From positions 1 through 8,511 of the forward strand of contig JAGCWY010000096.1 in assembly GCA_017961625.1 (NCBI GenBank): 8,511 nt of DNA, read 5' to 3'. This document shows, piece after piece, positions 4,387 to 8,511 of the stretch (position 1 is its first letter; each line of letters begins with the position of its first letter). Position numbers and translations under genes: made by a program. The notes under the pieces were generated by a model, which worked only from the letters and a program-made list of their open reading frames with translations, made no database searches and was not told where the DNA came from. Origin of the DNA: Ruminococcus sp. (GTDB lineage: Bacteria > Bacillota > Clostridia > Oscillospirales > Ruminococcaceae).

Positions 4387-4605
4387 TCACCTGCCGGGGT
4401 ATATAAACCGCTCTGTTTCGTTTATGCGTTCAACTCTGTAATCAGGATCGATGTAACCGCCTTCGAGAAGCTTGTCAAACTGTAAGCTCGATATCTCGAA
4501 ATATGCCGGTTCACGTCTGATCCAGTACTTGTTACGGTGCCACCTTGGTTCAACTATCACGTCAAACCTGTCTCTGATAACCCGCTCAATATCTCTCCAT
4601 GTCAT
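4387..4605 (-). CDS. Small protein, MTW-IE type, possible paralogue of the 6176-6412 gene
   Basis: Codes for 72 residues from the ATG at 4605, with GGAGG six bases upstream. The opening MTWRDIERVIRDRF resembles MTWNEIEWYIKKY in the gene at 6176-6412. Both are 70-80 residues long and continue with aromatic and charged strand-like segments (RNKYWIRREPAYFEIS). Similarity beyond the first 12 residues is weak by eye. Only four bases separate its stop from the next start. Function unknown. Confidence 0.75.
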   Translation of the reverse strand: MTWRDIERVIRDRFDVIVEPRWHRNKYWIRREPAYFEISSLQFDKLLEGGYIDPDYRVERINETERFIYPGR

Positions 4606-4621
4606 AATAATCCTCCAATGA

Positions 4622-4777
4622 TCACTTGTCTTTTGGTTTATCCTTCTTTTCAGTACACCTTAAGGTCTTCACTCTGACTTCTGCCTTTGTAAATATCGAC
4701 CTCATGTATTCATCGATCATGTTACGCGTGACATAGTCGTAGTTCTTCCCCTCGAATGTGATCTCAAACTTCTTCAT
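4622..4777 (-). CDS. Small basic protein of unknown function
   Basis: Codes for 51 residues from the ATG at 4777, which forms an ATGA overlap with the previous stop; GGGAGG lies upstream. An in-frame ATG at 4810 would overlap the neighbour by 37 bases and is not needed. The sequence is MKKFEITFEGKNYDYVTRN, a helix IDEYMRSIFTKAEVRV, and a Lys-rich tail (EKKDKPKDK). This resembles a tiny strand-helix-strand domain, possibly nucleic-acid binding because of the tail. Family unknown. Confidence 0.72.
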   Translation of the reverse strand: MKKFEITFEGKNYDYVTRNMIDEYMRSIFTKAEVRVKTLRCTEKKDKPKDK

Positions 4778-5304
4778 GCATAACCTCCCGTGATACCTAT
4801 TCTCAGCCACATCTTTCCGGCATTCCCGTAGTTCCAGATCTCACCGTTCAACGGATCATCAATGATAACTGTTATTTGTTTTTTCGGAAACTGCTCTGCA
4901 AGTTCGTCAAGCGTTATATAATCCGCTTCACAGTCGCATAGTTCTGCGGTTTCGTAGCTTTCATCATCCTGCCGCCACTTTACATCAGCCGGCGTAAGAT
5001 CACTGAGCCATCCGAGATATACCGTCGCCGACCTGACTCCGTCAAATCGCCATATCACTGTATCGCCCGGAATCTCTTCATGCATCTTTTTCGGCGGGTT
5101 AATATACTCCTCGACCACTTCACCGGCAGTACGAATCACACCGTCAGGGCACTTGATCAGATAATTAGCGTACTTGTTCTTCTTTTGCAGCCGAATGCAC
5201 TCAAGAAATGCATTTGAAGCTGAATCACATTCGCCCTCCGGCACGCATTCAAAGCACGCACTGTCGGTCGTGAATATCAGGAATTTTTCTGTTTCATTTT
5301 CCAT
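4774..5304 (-). CDS. Protein of unknown function, 176 residues
   Basis: The ATG at 5304 is chosen because AAAGGAG lies seven bases upstream; the frame is open to 5373, but that part is an arginine-rich shadow of the previous gene. The N-terminal part has five Cys within the first 45 residues (DSACFECVPEGEC and LECIRL) and a QKKNKYANYLIKCPDG segment. The middle is mixed (VIWRFDGVRSATVYLGWLSD). The C-terminus (YITLDELAEQF, ITVIIDDPLNGEIWNYG) looks like a separate small domain found at the end of some phage proteins, recalled only from general pattern. No catalytic motif is evident. Possibly two domains joined by an acidic linker. Confidence 0.75.
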   Translation of the reverse strand: MENETEKFLIFTTDSACFECVPEGECDSASNAFLECIRLQKKNKYANYLIKCPDGVIRTAGEVVEEYINPPKKMHEEIPGDTVIWRFDGVRSATVYLGWLSDLTPADVKWRQDDESYETAELCDCEADYITLDELAEQFPKKQITVIIDDPLNGEIWNYGNAGKMWLRIGITGGYA

Positions 5305-5506
5305 TCTTCTTCTCCTTTGCCTTGTTGTGTGCAATCTGCGCCTGCTGATAAAGCAGCAATGCCGCGGAAGCATAGCTCATTCCTGTTGCTTCTGCCACAG
5401 TTTCCGTTATCACGTCAAAGGCTATTACCGCTTCTGCAAGCACGTCAAGCCGCTCTCCGGCAGCATTTACATGAGCTTCCTTTTTATAGACCTTAATCGT
5501 CAGCAT
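5294..5506 (-). CDS. Small helical protein of unknown function
   Basis: Codes for 70 residues from the ATG at 5506, with AGAGGTG six bases upstream; a GTG three codons earlier would overlap that ribosome binding site. After a short strand (MLTIKVYKKEA) the protein is Ala-rich and helical (RLDVLAEAVIAFDVITETVA, then SYASAALLLYQQAQIAHNKA) and ends with basic KEKKNGK. The helices are amphipathic, not membrane spanning. It overlaps the preceding Cys-rich gene by 14 bases and the next by 11. Family not recognised. Confidence 0.75.
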   Translation of the reverse strand: MLTIKVYKKEAHVNAAGERLDVLAEAVIAFDVITETVAEATGMSYASAALLLYQQAQIAHNKAKEKKNGK

Positions 5507-5669
5507 TCGTTTCACCTCTGTTTTCGTCCAGGATTTTGTTTATTTTCTTTGTGTCCCAGAATTGCGGAAGTCGTTGTAACAAGCAACCACCGCGGATGTC
5601 AAACAGCGGACAGTCCGTGCAGTATTCGTAACATAAGCATATCTCTGCAATGAGTGTCAGGTCTTTCAT
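5493..5669 (-). CDS. 58-residue Cys-rich putative zinc-knuckle protein
   Basis: A short gene that fills an otherwise unexplained 150-base gap. Its ATG (5669-5667) makes an ATGA overlap with the previous stop, GAAAGGAA precedes it, and it ends at 5493 inside the next gene. Residues 11-29 hold five Cys in the pattern C-x-C-x3-C-x2-C-x8-C (from CLCYEYCTDCPL to GGC), followed by an aromatic and basic tail. The C-x5-C-x2-C-(n)-C-L arrangement also occurs in the protein at 6716-6925. A metal-binding role is inferred from the Cys spacing only. Confidence 0.75.
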   Translation of the reverse strand: MKDLTLIAEICLCYEYCTDCPLFDIRGGCLLQRLPQFWDTKKINKILDENRGETNADD

Positions 5670-5974
5670 TTCTTTTCCTTTCTGTCAAATATCGGACTGC
5701 TGTCGTGATCTCTCAGCCACCTTTTCGCCCTGTTGCGTTCCTCCGGTGTAAATGTCGTTACCTCCGGTATGCACTTGTATGCTGTCAGTCGTATGACTTC
5801 CGGTATTCTTTCACCGTTAAAGCCGAAACCAATCAGACCGGTCTTTACTTGCGGACAGTACTGCTCAATATAATCTTCAAACAGTGATATATCGTCATTT
5901 TCGAGAACCGCTCTTAAAGCCTTGTCTCTCACGCTGACGGCTTCACTGATCATTTCGTCATTAATCTTATGCAT
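5666..5974 (-). CDS. Protein of unknown function, 102 residues
   Basis: Starts at the ATG at 5974, with GGAGG nine bases upstream inside the end of the previous gene (8-base overlap). The N-terminus is acidic and helical (INDEMISEAVSVRDKALRAV, FEDYIEQYC). The C-terminus is basic and Arg-rich (EERNRAKRWLRDHD and FDRKEKK), suggesting possible DNA or RNA contact. TFTPEERNRAKRWL looks like one helix. I recognise no catalytic motif. The stop overlaps the start of the following Cys-rich gene as ATGA, implying coupled synthesis. Confidence 0.75.
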   Translation of the reverse strand: MHKINDEMISEAVSVRDKALRAVLENDDISLFEDYIEQYCPQVKTGLIGFGFNGERIPEVIRLTAYKCIPEVTTFTPEERNRAKRWLRDHDSSPIFDRKEKK

Positions 5975-6179
5975 CTATTCCCGCCTCCTCCTTGTATACG
6001 ACTTCCAGTTTGTGATTCAGAATGCATACGATCACTCTTGAATCGTTGTTAAGCTTATCCCTTGTTATTTCTTCGAGTGCATTCAGCGCATCTTCGTAAG
6101 TGTCGTACTGCACTGCAAACGGCACATAGCCGGTGCGCTTGTATACCACAAGAAAACCTTTGAATCTACCTTCCTTCAT
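5967..6179 (-). CDS. Small protein of unknown function
   Basis: Codes for 70 residues from the ATG at 6179 (AGGAG at six bases; the TTG at 6194 is rejected because it precedes this ribosome binding site). The ATG overlaps the previous stop as ATGA. The pattern is strand-helix-strand: RFKGFLVVYKRTGYVPFAVQ, YDTYEDALNALEEITRDKL, SRVIVCILNHKLEVVYKEE. This is a compact alpha/beta fold that accessory phage proteins often adopt. No motif assigns a function. Confidence 0.77.
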   Translation of the reverse strand: MKEGRFKGFLVVYKRTGYVPFAVQYDTYEDALNALEEITRDKLNNDSRVIVCILNHKLEVVYKEEAGIDA

Positions 6180-6412
6180 TGTTTTCTCCTGCAATACTCA
6201 AATACTCCGTCTTTCGTTTTATCGTAGACAAAAGGAATATCCTCAAAATAGGCTGACGCTTTCATGTACTGCGGCGCTGTCAACTTTAAACAAACACGAT
6301 AATCAAGTTCAGGGATCCTGATAAACCGTTCAATTCTGTGAACGCTTTCTTTGTAACACAATTCGCATTTAGGGTATTTTTTTATATACCACTCTATCTC
6401 ATTCCACGTCAT
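6176..6412 (-). CDS. Small protein, MTW-IE type, possible paralogue of the 4387-4605 gene
   Basis: Codes for 78 residues from the ATG at 6412, with AAGGAGG five bases upstream; the longer reading from 6439 overlaps the small membrane gene and is rejected. It opens MTWNEIEWYIKKYPKCELC, similar at its start to the 72-residue protein at 4387-4605, and continues with IERFIRIPELDYRVCLKLTA and an aromatic C-terminus (YFEDIPFVYD, VFEYC). Four Cys include CELC, with no clear partner pair, so metal binding is uncertain. Function unknown. Confidence 0.76.
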   Translation of the reverse strand: MTWNEIEWYIKKYPKCELCYKESVHRIERFIRIPELDYRVCLKLTAPQYMKASAYFEDIPFVYDKTKDGVFEYCRRKQ

Positions 6413-6425
6413 TGTTTCCTCCTTA

Positions 6426-6512
6426 TTACATTTTATCAAGAAAATATCCTACAATGATTCCGAGCAAACAAGAAACGCAAGATAAAATGCACATAATCGC
6501 CACGTCAGACAT
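6426..6512 (-). CDS. 28-residue single-span membrane microprotein
   Basis: ATG at 6512-6510, stop TAA at 6428-6426, with GAGAGGTG six bases before the start. The start lies within the last codons of the upstream Cys-rich gene (8-base overlap), and the stop is 14 bases before the next ATG, so it fits the operon exactly. After MSD almost the whole protein (VAIMCILSCVSCLLGIIVG, then YFL) is one hydrophobic helix, ending DKM. It is probably an inner-membrane protein, with an orientation that cannot be set from so few charges. Possible roles include a holin-like, exclusion or toxin-like peptide, but nothing shows which. Confidence 0.65.
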   Translation of the reverse strand: MSDVAIMCILSCVSCLLGIIVGYFLDKM

Positions 6513-6711
6513 TGTTTTCACCTCTCAGTTCGATAATACAGTCACAGCAATACGGTTCTGACTGGTTCGTGTCATAACAAAGCGTTCCGTTTTCATCCAC
6601 GTGCAGAAATTCACAGTTCCGCGGAAGATTCAAACCGTATTTCAGCTCTTTTTCACACCTCGCACACCTGACATAAGCGTGCTTTAAGAAATCCTCTGTG
6701 TAGCGTTCCAT
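6505..6711 (-). CDS. Putative zinc-ribbon protein
   Basis: Codes for 68 residues from the ATG at 6711, with GGGGAGG upstream. Cys pairs at CARC (residues 16-19) and CCDC (54-57), with NCEFLHVDENGTLCYD between, have the spacing of a zinc ribbon: a knuckle, a beta hairpin, then a second knuckle. Such small ribbons commonly bind nucleic acid or serve as protein-interaction modules. No family name can be given. It starts five bases after the previous stop and overlaps the next, tiny membrane gene. Confidence 0.77.
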   Translation of the reverse strand: MERYTEDFLKHAYVRCARCEKELKYGLNLPRNCEFLHVDENGTLCYDTNQSEPYCCDCIIELRGENNV

Positions 6712-6715
6712 TGCC

Positions 6716-6925
6716 TTACCTCCCCAGAAACCTTATCAGCGTTTTAAACAGACACGATTCTTTCTGAAACATTATAGCATTATCACTTAACATGGCTTTT
6801 CTTCTGATATAGCAACCTTCACAGTACTCATGCTTATCGCAGTACTCTTTCAAAAAATGAATTGAATCTTTAAGTTTGATTTCTTCATCAAACCGCTCCA
6901 TTCTCTCAATTGCTTCTTCGATCAT
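6716..6925 (-). CDS. Small helical protein with Cys knuckle
   Basis: Codes for 69 residues. The ATG at 6925 is chosen because of the strong GGAGGTGG four bases upstream; the frame opens at 6967, but that part is a basic shadow of the methyltransferase end. The N-terminal helix (EEAIERMERFDEEIKLKDSI) is acidic and possibly coiled. It is followed by C-x5-C-x2-C (YCDKHEYCEGC) and a later Cys-Leu-Phe, the same arrangement as in the 58-residue protein at 5493-5669. The start lies inside the methyltransferase gene, 20 bases before its stop. A metal-binding role is inferred. Confidence 0.76.
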   Translation of the reverse strand: MIEEAIERMERFDEEIKLKDSIHFLKEYCDKHEYCEGCYIRRKAMLSDNAIMFQKESCLFKTLIRFLGR

Positions 6926-7619
6926 TTTCCACCTCCGCAATAGCTTTGCCGATTTCCTCGACAACATCTACCGTCACACCGTTTCCGGCTTGCTTATAAA
7001 GCTGACAGTCTGAATTTACAAACTGTGCCTTTTCAAAATAATCATCAGTCCAGCCTTGCAGCCGGAAGCATTCTCTCGGAGTAAGCTTTCTGATTGCTAT
7101 ATAGCATTGATATTTCTCGTACCAGACAGCGTTCAGTTCTTCTCCTGTTTCGAGTTTAACGACAATCTGCGGTTCATTTCCGTGCTGATCTGTTACTCCC
7201 AGTGCCACACCGTGTCTGTCCTGCGCTGTCAGTGTAAACGCTTCCTCACCATCGTCTTTAAACCGGCGACCATTCTGTGTTTTATTTGGTCTTGTAGGAT
7301 CAATGATTGGTATACAGACCGCAGTTCCGTCCTGCCTTCGGTTCGTAACTCCTTCATCATAACGATGCTTGATGCAATTCGCAATTGGTCGTTCCTGACC
7401 GCCTTTGTTGTAGTCTATTCCAAACGCCACCGGAACCGCCGTATGATGTTCACGACCGCCACCCTGACACGTAGACAATGCTTCGGATACTCCTTCGGAT
7501 GCGAACACCTGTGTGTTTCTCCTGTATCCGTCACGATGCGCTATAATTTTTATAGGAATTCCGGCTACTGGAATATCAGTTTCTGCATCTGCTGTTTGGA
7601 GAGGAAATATTTGATATTT
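6906..7619 (-). pseudogene. C5 cytosine DNA methyltransferase, C-terminal part out of frame
   Basis: Continues the methyltransferase after the eight-G run in a different frame (237 residues after the run). It contains the long variable target-recognition region (about 140-150 residues, including TAQDRHGVALG), then motif IX (RKLTPRECFRLQGW) and motif X (QLYKQAGNGVTVDVV), and ends DRRSN. The open frame extends further right, but that part is antiparallel noise within the N-terminal half. There is no credible ribosome binding site near the break, so alone it would not be made. With one G fewer, both parts join to a protein of about 436 residues, a normal length for a phage Dcm-type enzyme. Confidence 0.85.
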
Positions 7620-8217
7620 ACCCCCCCCGTTTTCCAAAATGTCCAACAGTATAGACTCTTTCCCTGTTTTGTGGTATTCCGAAATTTTTTGTGTTAAACA
7701 CTTCCCATTGGATATCATACCCCAGTTGCTCCATTTCAAGGAGGATGGCGGCGAAGTCATACCCTCTGTTGCTGCTAAGCATTCCCTTAACATTTTCGTA
7801 GATAAGCCATGTGGGTCTATCGGCTTCTTCGAGTTCACTAATTGCTCGGAATACTTCACGGACGAGAGAACTTCTGTCTCCTTCAAGACCTTTTCTGTGT
7901 CCGGCAACGGAGAAGTCCTGACACGGCGCTCCGAAAGTCCAGATGTCGGCTCTTGGTACGTTACCACGTCCGATAAGTCGAACATCATTTGAATAAAATT
8001 CTCCATTTCGGTATTCCTCCTTCAATATCTCCTTCTGTCTTTGTTTCAGGTCGAGTTTCGCAAGGTAAGCACGCTGTTCCTCTGTAATGCAATGCATTGA
8101 CGTATAGGAAGCTGTTGCGAATTTATCCCACTCACAAAAACCGACACACTTGTGTCCGGCAAGTTCCAGACCTCGCCTGAATCCACCCACTCCGGCAAAA
8201 AGGTCAAAGAACGTCAT
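7618..8217 (-). CDS. C5 cytosine DNA methyltransferase, N-terminal part (frameshifted gene)
   Basis: 199 residues as encoded. It holds motif I (DLFAGVGGF, binding S-adenosylmethionine), the catalytic motif IV (GAPCQDFS, Cys99), motif VI (YENVKGM, Glu141) and motif VIII (QNRERVYTVG, 183-192), all intact, and stops directly after FGKRGG at a run of eight G. Without the recognition domain and motifs IX-X this product cannot be a working enzyme. The full enzyme would transfer a methyl group to C5 of cytosine in a specific DNA sequence. The start overlaps the nuclease stop as ATGA. No restriction partner is visible, so it is an orphan, as is usual for phage protection against host restriction. Confidence 0.93.
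   Translation of the reverse strand: MTFFDLFAGVGGFRRGLELAGHKCVGFCEWDKFATASYTSMHCITEEQRAYLAKLDLKQRQKEILKEEYRNGEFYSNDVRLIGRGNVPRADIWTFGAPCQDFSVAGHRKGLEGDRSSLVREVFRAISELEEADRPTWLIYENVKGMLSSNRGYDFAAILLEMEQLGYDIQWEVFNTKNFGIPQNRERVYTVGHFGKRGG
7621..7628 (-). repeat. Eight-base G homopolymer inside the methyltransferase gene
   Basis: A run of eight C on the plus strand, thus G8 in the message, lies exactly where the reading frame breaks between motifs VIII and IX. Seven G would give Arg-Gly-Gly-Lys-Tyr-Gln and a full-length enzyme; eight give a TAA stop. Confidence 0.95.
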
Positions 8218-8511
8218 ACCTCCACCACCCTGATCTTATGCATATAAAGCATCAGTTTCCGCTTTATCAGATACTCCTTCGTGTGCATTCCCTTTGCATC
8301 CTCGACGACTAACTCACCGCTTTTATCGAGATACACAAAGTCTGCTATGTACTCACACTTGCGTTCTAAAAGTTTCCCAGGCTTCTTTTCTCCTTTGTGC
8401 GGTCCGGCTTTGTAGAGTTCGTGACTTGTCTCACGCTGTTCGGGGATAAGCATAAAGGCAACCTGTGTCCTGAGGTTTTTAATATCTCCGGCTTTCTGTA
8501 GGAAATACAGA
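8214..8511 (-). CDS. DUF1064 phage nuclease-like protein, 5' end outside window
   Basis: The frame is open from the right edge (8511), so the visible 98 codons lack the true start; the Met at 8453 is internal. Upstream of it LYFLQKAGDIKNLRTQVAFM matches the DUF1064 pattern (residues around a Leu/Gln-rich helix, then a strand). Next come the core ADFVYLD and VVEDAKG, which form the Asp...Glu-x-Lys centre of the PD-(D/E)XK nuclease fold, and a C-terminal IKRKLMLYMHKIRVVEV. The family is thought to cut DNA in phage recombination or replication. It overlaps the methyltransferase start by four bases. Confidence 0.88.
   Translation of the reverse strand, partial: LYFLQKAGDIKNLRTQVAFMLIPEQRETSHELYKAGPHKGEKKPGKLLERKCEYIADFVYLDKSGELVVEDAKGMHTKEYLIKRKLMLYMHKIRVVEV

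Noticed and set aside
5305..5373. N-terminal extension of the 176-residue protein
   Set aside because: Arg-rich sequence overlapping the previous gene, while AAAGGAG points clearly to the ATG at 5304.
7056..7697. Long plus-strand frame (213 codons) opposite the methyltransferase
   Set aside because: Antisense to conserved motif IX and the recognition region, with no ribosome binding site; a shadow of the real gene.
7620..8006. Extended N-terminus of the methyltransferase C-terminal frame
   Set aside because: It reads motifs IV-VIII of the N-terminal half in the wrong frame and gives a low-complexity, unrelated sequence.
8214..8453. Complete 79-residue gene starting at 8453
   Set aside because: The frame stays open to the window edge with family-like sequence, so this Met is internal and the gene is partial.

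Overview
The window reads as the distal end of the early region of a tailed phage or prophage from a Gram-positive, low-to-moderate GC host. A Ruminococcus-like member of the Bacillota is my best guess. The grounds are strong GGAGG-type ribosome binding sites before nearly every gene, mixed ATG/GTG/TTG starts, a sigma-region-4-like DUF1492/ArpU-type protein, a DUF1064 phage nuclease and an orphan cytosine methyltransferase among very small, tightly overlapping genes. Host assignment is inference. No terminase, integrase, attachment site, tRNA or CRISPR array is visible.

Right and centre, minus strand, 8511 down to 1974: one unbroken, mostly overlapping run of 21 genes read right to left. It starts with a DUF1064 nuclease cut by the window edge, then a C5 cytosine DNA methyltransferase whose frame is broken at a run of eight G. 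A long series of small proteins follows: several Cys-rich putative zinc knuckles, two very short single-span membrane proteins (28 and 49 residues), a coiled-coil protein and several unrecognised ones. The run ends with a DUF1492-like regulator and an XRE-family repressor-like protein. At least six junctions are exact ATGA stop/start overlaps and one is TTGA, so the run is very probably translated as a coupled polycistronic message. Its promoter lies outside the window.

Middle, 1604 to 1973: the one sizeable non-coding stretch, and the most striking part. Reading on the minus strand, just after the XRE gene, there are three tandem promoters about 100 bases apart. Each has a perfect TATAAT, a TGn extension and a TTG-type -35 box at exactly 17 bases. 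Each is followed within about 35-110 bases by a strong hairpin with a T-rich tail. This looks like an array of three small RNA genes of about 65, 65 and 115 nt. The first two share their 3' hairpin; the third has a different, more structured body.

Left, plus strand, 20 to 1603: a convergent cassette of four unrecognised small genes, two of them strongly acidic, and a five-codon minicistron with an excellent ribosome binding site. Two related GC-rich hairpins follow the third gene and the minicistron. The convergent layout means that the small-RNA array and its terminators also separate the two transcription units.
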